A stretch of DNA of 64,000 nucleotides from Herbaspirillum rubrisubalbicans. Lineage in GTDB: Bacteria; Pseudomonadota; Gammaproteobacteria; Burkholderiales; Burkholderiaceae_D. Below, piece after piece: positions 48,232 to 57,247 of this stretch. Position 1 is the stretch's first letter. Each line of letters opens with the position of its first letter. The translations under genes and the position numbers were made by a program. Where the stretch lies: contig NZ_CP024996.1 of the NCBI RefSeq assembly GCF_003719195.1, forward strand, positions 5,518,001 to 5,582,000, written 5' to 3'. Under the pieces are notes generated by a model, which was not told the origin of the DNA, ran no database searches, and saw only the letters and a program-made list of their open reading frames with translations.

Positions 48232-50086
48232 GCTCAGCCGCGAACACCCCTTTGAAGCGCGCCGGATCAAGCGCAGCCACCAGATCACGCGGCAAGGGCA
48301 GCGGCTCGCGCTCCAGCATGGCCGCCAGCAACTCGGCCATCAGCGGCGCCCAGATCAGGCCGCGCGAGGCATAGCCAAGCAAACTGTACAGCCCTTCCTG
48401 CTCGGGCAAGGCGCCCACCAACGGCAGGCGATCGGGCGCGATGCAGCGCTGGCCGACCCGGCCCGGCTGGCTGGCGGTAGCCTCGGGCAAGGCAACGTGG
48501 CTGGCGATCTGCGGCAGCATGTGCTGTAGCCGGGCCAGGTTGTCGGCATGACTGTCGGCGCGCAGGTTGGGATCATCGAACCGGTCGTAGCTGGCGCCCA
48601 GTGCAATCTGGCCGGCGTAGGGTCGGGTCAGGTAGCCATCGCCGCACAAGGCATACGGCAGGTCGGGAAAACCCGCGGCCGGCAAGTGCGTGACCTGCCC
48701 GCGCACGGCGTTCAAAGGCAGTTCGGCCAATTGCGCCAAGGCGCTGGCCTGGGCGCCGGCGGCGAAGATCACCACCGGTGCTTGTGCAATCACCTCGCCT
48801 GCAGCATCGCGTGCCTGCCATTGCCCGGCTTCACGTTGCAGGCGGCTCACTGCACGTGCGAAATGGGTCGCCACCTCGCCCTGCTCACGCGCCACCGCCA
48901 GCATCCGCCGACACACCGAAGGCGGATGGAGCCAGCCCGCTTCCGGGAAGAAATAGCCGCCGCCCATGGTCGCCATGCCCAGTGCCGCCGCCGTTTCCTC
49001 AGCCGACATCCAGCGCGCGTAACGATCTGGATACTGCCACTGCCGCGCCCCCTGTTCGAAGGACCAGGCTTGCTTGGCATCGCGTCCGAATTGCAGGATG
49101 CCGCAACATTCGCCCCGGATGGCCGCCGCCTCCTCCAGCCCGACACCGCCCAAGGCCTGCCAGCGCTGCGCGGCAAACAGGAAGGCGGCGCGCGTGAGGC
49201 GGGCCAGCGGGCTGTCGTCGCGTGCCAAGGCCGGCATGAACAGGCCACCATGGTTGCCGGAGGCGCGGGTGGCCACCTGCGGGCCGGCATCGATGAGTTC
49301 GATACGCCAGCCGCGCGCGCTCAGGCGCTCGGCGGCAGCGGTGCCGGCCAGGCCGGCGCCGATCACCAGCGCATGGCGGGGATGCTGCGCATCACGCTGC
49401 AAAGGCGTATCCAAAGTTGCCACATGGGTAGCAGGCCGCGCCCAGGCCGGGGCGTAGCGCAAGGCCAGCGCGCCATCGCGCTCCTGACCCGTGAAGCCGA
49501 CCTGGCGCATGGCTGCCGCCAGCGGCGCCTGCCCGGCCGCACCGAACACCAGCGCCTGCGCGCCGGTCCAGGCCAGGCGCGCCAGGCGCTTGCAGGCGTG
49601 GGCGTGCCAGCCGGGCGCGTCCGGGTCGAAGCGCTCTGCCTCGGCGTGCAGGTAGAACAGGTCGATGGGCGCGTCCAGCCGCGCCAGCTCTTCTTCCAGC
49701 GCGCCCCAGATCAAGGTCAGCGTGAGGCGGCCCTCATCCAGCAGCAAGCGGTGCGTGCCCGGCAAGGGCAAGGGCCAGGCCGCGCGCAAGGCCTGTGCAT
49801 AAGTCAAATCCGGGTGCAGCGCTTGTGGCGCGGGCGGATGCGGCAGGATAGCCACGTAATGCAGGCGCTGTGCCCCGCCCTGCCCTTGCTCGCGCTGTCG
49901 GGCAAAGGCGTGCCAGGTGGCGAAGAAGCTGTGACCCAGGCCGAAATGCAGGTCCAGTACGGTGGCGCTGTGCTGCTGGCGCAAGCAGTCGGGTACGGCA
50001 TCGAGCGCGGGCATGAGGCGATCGGCCTCGGCGTGCCAGGCGGCCAGCAGTTCGGGGCCGGCCAGTTGAAGGGGACGAGCAGGCAT
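48206..50086 (-). CDS. mnmC: MnmC-like FAD oxidoreductase with degenerate methyltransferase half
   Basis: 626 residues if started at 50086; other starts at 50125 (ATG) and 50164 (TTG) are possible. The C-terminal FAD domain (ALVIGAGLAGTAAAERLSARGW ... HGGLFMPALA ... ASYDRFDDPNLRADS ... DRLPLVGALPEQEGLYSLLGYASRGLIWAPL) matches MnmC2, which removes the carboxymethyl group of cmnm5s2U34 in tRNA. The N-terminal MnmC1 part is eroded: SGFGTGLNF reads LHFGLGHSF, and the LDGFAPAKNP motif reads YLHAEAERFDP. Methylation activity is therefore doubtful. The 3' end overlaps the preceding convergent gene by 26 bp. Confidence 0.8.
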   Translation of the reverse strand: MPARPLQLAGPELLAAWHAEADRLMPALDAVPDCLRQQHSATVLDLHFGLGHSFFATWHAFARQREQGQGGAQRLHYVAILPHPPAPQALHPDLTYAQALRAAWPLPLPGTHRLLLDEGRLTLTLIWGALEEELARLDAPIDLFYLHAEAERFDPDAPGWHAHACKRLARLAWTGAQALVFGAAGQAPLAAAMRQVGFTGQERDGALALRYAPAWARPATHVATLDTPLQRDAQHPRHALVIGAGLAGTAAAERLSARGWRIELIDAGPQVATRASGNHGGLFMPALARDDSPLARLTRAAFLFAAQRWQALGGVGLEEAAAIRGECCGILQFGRDAKQAWSFEQGARQWQYPDRYARWMSAEETAAALGMATMGGGYFFPEAGWLHPPSVCRRMLAVAREQGEVATHFARAVSRLQREAGQWQARDAAGEVIAQAPVVIFAAGAQASALAQLAELPLNAVRGQVTHLPAAGFPDLPYALCGDGYLTRPYAGQIALGASYDRFDDPNLRADSHADNLARLQHMLPQIASHVALPEATASQPGRVGQRCIAPDRLPLVGALPEQEGLYSLLGYASRGLIWAPLMAELLAAMLEREPLPLPRDLVAALDPARFKGVFAAELSAPNDPE

Positions 50087-50207
50087 CTTGGAAAGCCCTG
50101 TGGATAAATCAGACAAGGCCGCCATTCTACGCTGCTGCCCCTCGCCGACCTTGCGCCGTGACAAGCTGTACCCCTGCCTGGATCGCGCAATAGGACAGCC
50201 GATATGA

Positions 50208-50237
50208 AGAAAAGCCGCAACGGCAATGCCGTGCGGC
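50208..50237 (-). terminator. Terminator after the GGDEF-EAL gene
   Basis: Stem GCCGCA(A)CGGCA (50214-50225) / TGCCGTGCGGC (50227-50237) with one bulged A; on the minus strand it is followed by TTTTCTTC. Confidence 0.7.
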
Positions 50238-50265
50238 CTGGTTTAGAGACATAGGGTGAAGTTTT

Positions 50266-53106
50266 CTACAACATGGCCCGCTCTTCGCGCAGCATCTGCT
50301 CGAACTTCTCGGGCGCCACCGGCGGGCTGAACAGGTAACCCTGGATCTCATCGCAACCGTAGTGACGCAGGTAGTCGAGCTGCTCATCGGTCTCCACCCC
50401 TTCGGCGATCACGCGCAGCTTCAAGTGGCGCGCCAGCGAGATGATGGAGGCGGTGATGGCGGCATCGTCGGCGTCGATGGTGATGTCGCGCACGAAGGAG
50501 CGGTCGATCTTGAGCACGTCGATGGGGAAGCGCTTGAGATAGGCCAGCGAGGAATAACCGGTGCCGAAGTCATCGATGGACAAGCGTATGCCCAGCTTCT
50601 TCAAGCCAGCCAGGATGCCGATGGCGTGCTCGACATCGGTCATCATCAGGCTCTCGGTCAATTCGATCTCCAGCGAGGCCGGGGGCAGGCCGGTGTCGGC
50701 CAGTACATCGGCAATGGAGGAGACCAGGTCCTTCTGCAGGAATTGCCCCACCGAAAGGTTGACCGAGACGCTGATATCTTCATGCCCGGCCAGTTGCCAC
50801 TGGCGGCATTGGGTGCAGGCGGTGCGCAGCACCCAGGCGCCGATGGGCAGGATCAAGCCGGTCTCTTCGGCCAGGCCGATGAAGCGTGCCGGCGAGACCA
50901 TGCCCAGTTGCGGATGCAGCCAGCGGATCAGCGCTTCGCAGCCGACCACGCGGCCCGAGGCCAGGTCCACCTTGGGCTGGTAATGCAGCAGGAATTCGCC
51001 ATGGTCGAGCGCATTGCGCAGGTCACCTTCGATGCGCAAGCGTTCCAGCGCCTGTTCGTTCATGGCCGGGGTATAGAACTGGAAATTGTTGCGACCGGTC
51101 TGCTTGCCGCGGTACATGGCGATGTCGGCGTGCTTGATCAGCGTCTCGCCATCGGTGCCATCGTTGGGGTAGCAGGCCACGCCGATGCTGCAGGTCATGA
51201 AGAGGGTATGGCCGCCCAGCGTCACGGGCGCGGCCACCGCATCCATGATGCGTTGCAGGCTGCGGGTGTCGAGCGTGAGTTCATCCTGCTCGGGCAAGAT
51301 CATGATGAATTCATCGCCGCCCAGGCGCGCCACCGTATCGGCTTCCCGCACGGCTGCGCGCAGGCGCCCGGCCACGGTGCGCAACAGGGTGTCGCCGGCC
51401 TTGTGGCCCAGCGTGTCGTTGACGAACTTGAAGCGGTCCAGGTCCACGAACACCACCCACAGGGCCTGCTTCTGGCGCTCGGCCGCCCCGATGGCCTGTT
51501 CCAGGTGATGGCGCAGCATGTGACGATTGATCAGGCCGGTGAGGGTGTCGCGGCTGGCCTGGAATTCCAGCTCGGCCTCGTAACGCTTCATGGAGGTGAT
51601 GTCGTAGAGCGCTGCCACGAAATGGGTGACCTCGCCGTTCTCATCACGCACCGGGGCGATGTAGAAATCGTTCCACAGCTCCGAACCATCCTTGTGGTAG
51701 TTGCGCAGGACCACGTTGTGCTCGCGCTGTTCGCGCATGGCGATCCACACGGTTTCGAAACCGTCCGGGTCGCTGTCGCGCCCCTCCAGGAAGCGGATGC
51801 TCTTGCCCACCGCCTCGGCGCTGCTGTAGCCGGTGATGCGGGCGAAGGCCGGGTTGACGTATTCGATGGTGTAGTCGGGCTGGCGCGCCGAGAGGATCAG
51901 GATGGCATTGGCGCTAGCCTCGATGGCCTGGTGGCGCAGCCGCAGCGCGCGCTCGGCCAGGCGACGGGCCTTGATGTCGTCCGACAGCAGGGCATTGGTG
52001 GTGCGCAGCTCGGCGGTCTTTTCTTCCACCAGTTGCTGCACCCGGTGCGAGCGCATCGATAGCGCCCGCATGTAGGCCGCGCCCAGCAGCGAGGCGATCA
52101 CGCCCACCAGCAGGATCAGCAGCGAGCCATAGTGATCGGCAAAGACCGAACGCGGCGGGATGCTGATTTCCATGTGCCAGCGCTGGCCGGCGATGTCGAA
52201 GCTGGTGACGGTGTTGGAGGGATGGCGGAAGAAGCTGCCCGGCTTGATGATCTGGTCCAGCCACTGGCTCTGCTGGGCCACGCTGTCGTGGCGGTACACC
52301 AGCTTGTCGGCGGTGGCTTGCGGGCCTACGTAGATGCGCAGGCCGATCTCGTGGTCAGACATCAGACCGGCGCCATCGAGGATCTTCTGCACCAGGCCAT
52401 CCAGTTCCAGCACGGCGGTGGTGTCGCCCACCAGCAGCGCGCGTCGCGCGGCCAGGTCGGTGGGTTGCACGCCGCCCCGGTAGACTGGCTGGATCACCAG
52501 CAGGCCGCGCTCCTCCGGGCCGAATTGCGCCAGCCGGATCGGTGGCGTGGAGGCCGGATAGCCGCTGGCCAGGGCGGCATCAAGCGCCTGCATGATGGCC
52601 GCATTGCCCGACACGTCCAGCCCCAGCGCGGCGGCATTGCCGGCCAGCGGCTCCAGGTAATCCACTACCAGGTAGAACGGCTTCTGTGGTGCGCGTTGCG
52701 GCTGGCCATCCTGCAACGCAGTGATCTCGAAGTCGGGCTTGACGCCCTGGCGCAGCGCTTCGAACACCGGCCGATCTTCATCGGAGACGAAGCGCTGCAC
52801 GCTGAAGGCGCGCACGTAGGGGTAGCGCTCCAGCAGCGGACGGGTGAAGTTGTCGAACTGTTCGCGCGAGGGATCGCCCACGGTGGCATAGAAATGGTTC
52901 ACCACCGACTGCACCTGGACCGCCTCTTCCAGCCCGCGCTGGATGGTGAAGGCGCGCAGGCCGGCCCGGCGCTCGAAGTCCAGGTTCACGGCATCTTCTT
53001 CCAGATGGCTGGTGGCGACGAATACCGTCACGGTGGCGCACAGGCCCAGCATCAGCGTGAGCGATGCCGACAACGTTGCCCCCAGCTTGTTGATCACACG
53101 CTGCAT
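50266..53106 (-). CDS. CHASE-PAS-GGDEF-EAL cyclic-di-GMP enzyme
   Basis: 946 residues. TM1 at about 8-31, a periplasmic CHASE-type domain (about 70-290), TM2 near 325-345, a PAS/PAC module (395-510), GGDEF (515-680) and EAL (690-940). The GGDEF motif (596-600) is intact, with an RxxD inhibition site (R587-D590) five residues before it. The EAL motif CEALIRW (723-729) and DDFGTGYSS loop are also intact. It could both make and degrade c-di-GMP; ligand binding by CHASE probably decides. Monocistronic. Confidence 0.9.
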   Translation of the reverse strand: MQRVINKLGATLSASLTLMLGLCATVTVFVATSHLEEDAVNLDFERRAGLRAFTIQRGLEEAVQVQSVVNHFYATVGDPSREQFDNFTRPLLERYPYVRAFSVQRFVSDEDRPVFEALRQGVKPDFEITALQDGQPQRAPQKPFYLVVDYLEPLAGNAAALGLDVSGNAAIMQALDAALASGYPASTPPIRLAQFGPEERGLLVIQPVYRGGVQPTDLAARRALLVGDTTAVLELDGLVQKILDGAGLMSDHEIGLRIYVGPQATADKLVYRHDSVAQQSQWLDQIIKPGSFFRHPSNTVTSFDIAGQRWHMEISIPPRSVFADHYGSLLILLVGVIASLLGAAYMRALSMRSHRVQQLVEEKTAELRTTNALLSDDIKARRLAERALRLRHQAIEASANAILILSARQPDYTIEYVNPAFARITGYSSAEAVGKSIRFLEGRDSDPDGFETVWIAMREQREHNVVLRNYHKDGSELWNDFYIAPVRDENGEVTHFVAALYDITSMKRYEAELEFQASRDTLTGLINRHMLRHHLEQAIGAAERQKQALWVVFVDLDRFKFVNDTLGHKAGDTLLRTVAGRLRAAVREADTVARLGGDEFIMILPEQDELTLDTRSLQRIMDAVAAPVTLGGHTLFMTCSIGVACYPNDGTDGETLIKHADIAMYRGKQTGRNNFQFYTPAMNEQALERLRIEGDLRNALDHGEFLLHYQPKVDLASGRVVGCEALIRWLHPQLGMVSPARFIGLAEETGLILPIGAWVLRTACTQCRQWQLAGHEDISVSVNLSVGQFLQKDLVSSIADVLADTGLPPASLEIELTESLMMTDVEHAIGILAGLKKLGIRLSIDDFGTGYSSLAYLKRFPIDVLKIDRSFVRDITIDADDAAITASIISLARHLKLRVIAEGVETDEQLDYLRHYGCDEIQGYLFSPPVAPEKFEQMLREERAML

Positions 53107-53284
53107 AAACGAATCGTTATTTATCTGTCTCTAGAACTCTAGGTGAGCCCGATCATAATCTGGACTAAGCCTTGTTATCGGCCTGGATGGATTTATTTTT
53201 AATCCATCGGCGCCAAGGCCCTGCCAACCGGCTCGCGCGTATTGCCCAGAGGGAATACCCGGCCTGTACTCAGGCCGGTACGAC

Positions 53285-54457
53285 TCAATATGCCGCCTGC
53301 TGGCGCTCACGCGCCTCGCGTTCGATGGCCTGAGCCTGCATGAAGGCATCGAAGGAGCGCTCGATGGTGGCACGCTCGATGTCGCGGGTGATGAAGACGA
53401 TGCGACTGCGACGGTCTTCCGAGGGCCACTCAGGCAGGGTGGCGGTGGGGTGGAAGATGTGCTGCACGCCGTGGATGACGGTGGGCTTGTCGTCTCCCTT
53501 GAGGTTGAGAATGCCCTTGATGCGCAGGATGTTGGGGCCCTTGAAGCCCACCAGCAGGCTCAGCCATTCATCGAAGAGCACCGGGTCGATGGGTTCGTCG
53601 AAGGTAAAGCAGAAGGCGCGGATGTGGTCGTCGTGGCGGTTGACGTCATGGGCGTGGTCATGGTGATCATGGTGATCATGGTGATCATGGTGATCGTGAT
53701 GCTCATGATGATCATGATGATCGTGGCCATGATGATGCTCATGGGCATGGGCCTGCTGCTCGGCAAAGGCTTCCTCGTTGAGCCAGCGCGCCACGTCCGG
53801 CATCTTTTCGCCCGGCTTGAAGAGGCCGGCATCGAGCAGCTCTGCCGCGGCGATCTGGCCCAGTTGCGGCTGCAATTGGCGCGCGCCCGGGTTGAGGGTG
53901 CGCAGACGCGCCTGCAAGGCGGCCAGGGTGGCGGCGTCGGCCAGGTCAGTCTTGGTCAGCAGCAGGCGGTCGGCCACGGCGGCCTGCTGGATCGCTTCGG
54001 GATGATGGTCCAGGGTGGACATGCCATTGACCGCATCGACGGTGACGATCACGCCATCAAGGCGATAACGGGCCGCGATGAAGGGGTCGGTCATCAGGGT
54101 ATGCAGGATGGGCGTGGGCGAAGCCAGGCCGGTGGTCTCGATGACCACGCGGTCGAACTTGCGCTGGCCGCCTTCGGCAAAGCGCCAGGTGATGTCCTTC
54201 AAGGTCTTCTTGAGGTCGCCGCGGATGGTGCAGCACAGGCAGCCGCTGCTCATCTCGACCACGGTGTCTTCCTGGCGGTGCGCCACCAGCAGATGGTCCA
54301 GGCCGATCTCGCCGAACTCGTTGATGATGACCAGCGTGTTCTTCATTTCCGGCTGGGTGATCAGGTGGTTCAACAGCGTGGTCTTGCCACTGCCGAGAAA
54401 ACCGGTCAACAGCGAAACGGGAATCGGCGCAGCGCCGGCGGGGACGGATGGGTTCAT
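53285..54457 (-). CDS. CobW/ZNG1-type G3E GTPase with His-rich insert
   Basis: 390 residues. P-loop GFLGSGKTT (19-27), metal-binding CLCC (73-76, GCLCC motif), Walker B VVIETTGLASP and NKxD-like TKTD form the G3E GTPase. A His-rich stretch (about 235-275, many HDH and DHH units) precedes the CobW C-terminal domain. Such proteins act as zinc or cobalt metallochaperones. Its DNA has four exact copies of a 9-bp unit (53660-53695). The next gene, ribA, encodes a zinc enzyme, so zinc supply is a reasonable guess. Confidence 0.88.
   Translation of the reverse strand: MNPSVPAGAAPIPVSLLTGFLGSGKTTLLNHLITQPEMKNTLVIINEFGEIGLDHLLVAHRQEDTVVEMSSGCLCCTIRGDLKKTLKDITWRFAEGGQRKFDRVVIETTGLASPTPILHTLMTDPFIAARYRLDGVIVTVDAVNGMSTLDHHPEAIQQAAVADRLLLTKTDLADAATLAALQARLRTLNPGARQLQPQLGQIAAAELLDAGLFKPGEKMPDVARWLNEEAFAEQQAHAHEHHHGHDHHDHHEHHDHHDHHDHHDHHDHAHDVNRHDDHIRAFCFTFDEPIDPVLFDEWLSLLVGFKGPNILRIKGILNLKGDDKPTVIHGVQHIFHPTATLPEWPSEDRRSRIVFITRDIERATIERSFDAFMQAQAIEREARERQQAAY
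53660..53695 (-). repeat. Four tandem copies of a 9-bp unit coding for His-Asp-His
   Basis: ATGGTGATC repeated at 53660, 53669, 53678 and 53687. On the coding strand it gives the repeated D-H-H units. Imperfect copies continue to about 53745. The unit is a multiple of three, so slippage would change length without frameshift. Confidence 0.8.
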
Positions 54458-54536
54458 GGTATCAGGACGGGGTGAGAATGAAGGAGTGCAGTTGCCATGC
54501 TACCCGATGCGTCAAGCGGGCTGCGCCCAGGTAGCC

Positions 54537-54566
54537 AAAAAAAGACGGACCGCGCGGGCCCGTCTG
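54537..54566 (-). terminator. Terminator after ribA
   Basis: Imperfect stem AGACGG-CCGC / GCGG-CCGTCT (54544-54566), preceded on the plus strand by eight A, i.e. a U-run in the minus-strand RNA. It lies 70 bp beyond the ribA stop. Confidence 0.6.
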
Positions 54567-54637
54567 CTGTGCCGGCCAACTGGCCGGAAATCATTTATCG
54601 CATTTCCGCTGTCGCGCACTGGGGGCTCGCGGTGGGC

Positions 54638-55324
54638 TCACTCATTGTCATGCGCGTCCAGCGACACCTTCTCGGGCAAGTCATCGGTCTTGGCCAGGCC
54701 GGGCAAGAGGTGGCCCAGCTTGCGGGCCTTGGTGCCCAGGTAGCCGATGTTGAAGGGATTGTGGTTGGCAATCAGGGCGATGCGCTCGGCCACCGTGATG
54801 CCGCTGTCTTCCAGCGCCTTGACCTTGCGCGGGTTGTTGGTCATCAGGCGCAGGCTGGTGATCTTCAGGTGCGCCAGCATGGGCAACACGATGGTGTAGC
54901 GTCGCATGTCGGCCGGGAAACCCAGGCGTTCGTTGGCTTCCACCGTATCGGCGCCCTGGTCTTGCAGGTGATAGGCGCGGATCTTGTTCAACAGGCCGAT
55001 GCCACGGCCTTCCTGGCGCAGGTAGAACAGCACGCCGCGGCCTTCCTTGGCGATCTTCTTCAAGGCCGCTTCCAGTTGGGCGCCGCAATCGCAGCGCTGG
55101 GAAAACAGCGCATCGCCGGTCAGGCATTCGGAATGCACGCGGCCCAGCACCGGCTCGCCGTTGCCGACCTCGCCCAGGGTCAGGGCCAGGTGTTCCTTGC
55201 CGGAAACTTCATCATAGAAGGCGTGCAGCTCGAAGGTGGCCCAGGGCATGGGCAACTTGCAAGAACTGACGAAGACCAGTTTTTCTTCCGGCGCGGCAGC
55301 GTCCGGTGCGATCGGTGAGGACAT
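54638..55324 (-). CDS. ribA: GTP cyclohydrolase II (RibA)
   Basis: First step of riboflavin biosynthesis: GTP to 2,5-diamino-6-ribosylamino-4(3H)-pyrimidinone 5'-phosphate. 228 residues, single domain without a RibB part. The zinc ligands are in [21 protein letters not shown], and the catalytic [18 protein letters not shown] and [12 protein letters not shown] motifs are intact. A stand-alone ribA outside the rib operon suggests a second ribBA-type gene elsewhere. It is divergent from the GMC oxidoreductase gene. Confidence 0.92.
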   Translation of the reverse strand: MSSPIAPDAAAPEEKLVFVSSCKLPMPWATFELHAFYDEVSGKEHLALTLGEVGNGEPVLGRVHSECLTGDALFSQRCDCGAQLEAALKKIAKEGRGVLFYLRQEGRGIGLLNKIRAYHLQDQGADTVEANERLGFPADMRRYTIVLPMLAHLKITSLRLMTNNPRKVKALEDSGITVAERIALIANHNPFNIGYLGTKARKLGHLLPGLAKTDDLPEKVSLDAHDNE

Positions 55325-55558
55325 GACAACCTGCTTTCGAATCGAATGCTCAGAACCGCGTATCTTACCTTGGGCACGGGTTTATTTCAGCGCAGCGGGC
55401 TGGCCGGTGAAGGCAATTGTCCAATTCGTGCAGGGAAATTGAACAGCTCCGGCCCAGCGGTTCATAATGCCAGCCAGATCGGGACACACCGGCAACGCGC
55501 CTCGAAAGGCGACGTCAGTGCGGCGCCCAGGCCGGTCAACCATAACAAGGAGACAACC

Positions 55559-57202
55559 GTGCTGTTCGATTACGTCATCGTCGGTGGCGGCTCGGCAGGC
55601 GCCACGCTGGCATCGCGCCTGTCGGAAGATCCGCATATCTCGGTCTGCCTGCTGGAAGCGGGCGGCCAGGGCGACAGCCTGCTGGTGCGCACGCCGGCTG
55701 CGGTGGTGGCCATGCTGCCCGGTTATGGCAAGCTCAATAATTGGGCCTTGCAGACCACGCCCCAGCCGGGACTACACGGGCGCCGTGGCTACCAGCCGCG
55801 CGGGCGCGCCCTGGGCGGCTCCTCGGCCATCAATGCCATGCTCTACATCCGCGGCCAGCGCCAGGACTACGACGGCTGGGCCGCGGCCGGCTGCCCCGGC
55901 TGGGACTGGGACTCGGTGTTGCCCTACTTCAAGCGCGCCGAAAACAACGTGCGCGGCGCCGATGCCTGGCATGGCGCCAGCGGCCCGTTGCATGTGTCCG
56001 AACAAAACCGCCCGCGCCCGATCACCCGTGCCTTCATCGAAGCCGCCCAGGCGCGCGGCTATCCGCTGTGCACGGACTTCAACCGGGGCGACAACGAAGG
56101 CGTGGGCCTGTATCAGGTCACGCAATTCCACACGCCGGCCCATCGCGGCGAGCGCTGCTCGGCGGCGGCCGCCTACCTGCATCCGATGCTGGGCCAGCGC
56201 CCCAACTTGACGGTGCTGCGCCAGGTGCGGGCGCAACGGCTGTTGTTCGAGGGCAAGCGCGCCGTGGGCGTGGCCTATCGCCAGCAGCAGCAAGATGCCC
56301 AGGTGCGGGCAGCGCGTGAAGTCATCCTTGCCGCAGGCGCCTTCGGCTCGCCGCAATTGCTGCAACTCTCGGGCATCGGTCGGCCAGAAGACATCCTGCC
56401 GCACGGCATCGCCCTGCAACACGCGCTGCCCGGCGTGGGCCAGAACCTGCAGGATCACCTCGATTTCACCCAGGGCTGGACCACCCGCGACACCGACAAT
56501 TTCGGTCTGGGCATGGTCGGTGGCTTGCGCCTGTTGGGCCAGTTGCTGCCCTGGAAGCGCCATGGCGAGGGCTTGATCGCCACACCCTTTGCCGAGGGCG
56601 CCGGCTTCCTGAAGACCCGCGCGGAACTGGAGCGGCCCGATATCCAGCTGCATTTCTGCATCGCCATCGTCGATGACCATGCAAGAAAGCTGCACGCCGG
56701 TTATGGTTTCTCCCTGCACATGTGTATGCTGCGGCCGCATTCACGCGGCCGAGTCGGGCTGCAATCAGCCGATCCCCTGGCCGATCCGTTGATCGACGCG
56801 GGTTATCTCTCGGACCCGCGCGACCTGCCCACCATGATCGCCGGCGCCCGTATCGCGCGCCAGATCGTGATGACCGAACCACTGCGCCGCTACTGCCGGC
56901 GCGAACTCTTCGGCGGCCACGACGATATGGACGATGCACAATGGGAAGCCATGATCCGCCGCCGCGCCGATACCATCTATCATCCGGTCGGTACCTGCCG
57001 CATGGGCGAGGATCAGATGGCGGTGGTCGATGCGCAACTGCGGGTGCATGGGCTGCACGGCTTGCGGGTGGTGGATGCCTCGGTCATGCCCACGCTGGTC
57101 AGCGGCAACACCAATGCCCCCACCATCATGATCGCCGAGAAGGCCGCCGAGATGATCCGCGCCAGCCAGCAGCAGGCACAGGCGGCCTCACAGGCGGCCT
57201 GA
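55559..57202 (+). CDS. GMC-family FAD oxidoreductase (choline/alcohol dehydrogenase-like)
   Basis: 547 residues from GTG 55559, six bases after AAGGAG; the frame remains open to 55346 but reads like non-coding sequence. FAD motif VGGGSAGATLASRL (about 8-21), GMC signature 1 GRALGGSSAINAMLYIRG, signature 2 GAFGSPQLLQLSGIG, active-site HPVGTCRMG and NTNAPTIMIAEKAAEMI. It oxidises an alcohol group to an aldehyde; an aldehyde dehydrogenase gene follows after 45 bp, so the pair probably carries out alcohol-to-acid oxidation. The substrate is unknown. Confidence 0.9.
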   Translation: MLFDYVIVGGGSAGATLASRLSEDPHISVCLLEAGGQGDSLLVRTPAAVVAMLPGYGKLNNWALQTTPQPGLHGRRGYQPRGRALGGSSAINAMLYIRGQRQDYDGWAAAGCPGWDWDSVLPYFKRAENNVRGADAWHGASGPLHVSEQNRPRPITRAFIEAAQARGYPLCTDFNRGDNEGVGLYQVTQFHTPAHRGERCSAAAAYLHPMLGQRPNLTVLRQVRAQRLLFEGKRAVGVAYRQQQQDAQVRAAREVILAAGAFGSPQLLQLSGIGRPEDILPHGIALQHALPGVGQNLQDHLDFTQGWTTRDTDNFGLGMVGGLRLLGQLLPWKRHGEGLIATPFAEGAGFLKTRAELERPDIQLHFCIAIVDDHARKLHAGYGFSLHMCMLRPHSRGRVGLQSADPLADPLIDAGYLSDPRDLPTMIAGARIARQIVMTEPLRRYCRRELFGGHDDMDDAQWEAMIRRRADTIYHPVGTCRMGEDQMAVVDAQLRVHGLHGLRVVDASVMPTLVSGNTNAPTIMIAEKAAEMIRASQQQAQAASQAA

Positions 57203-57247
57203 CACGCGGCCCCGGATACGCTTGGACCACAATGCAAGGATGCATCA

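Noticed and set aside
53186-53208. Hairpin GATGGATT / AATCCATC as terminator of the CobW gene
   Set aside because: The loop is T-rich but no T-run follows the stem on the minus strand; termination there is not supported.
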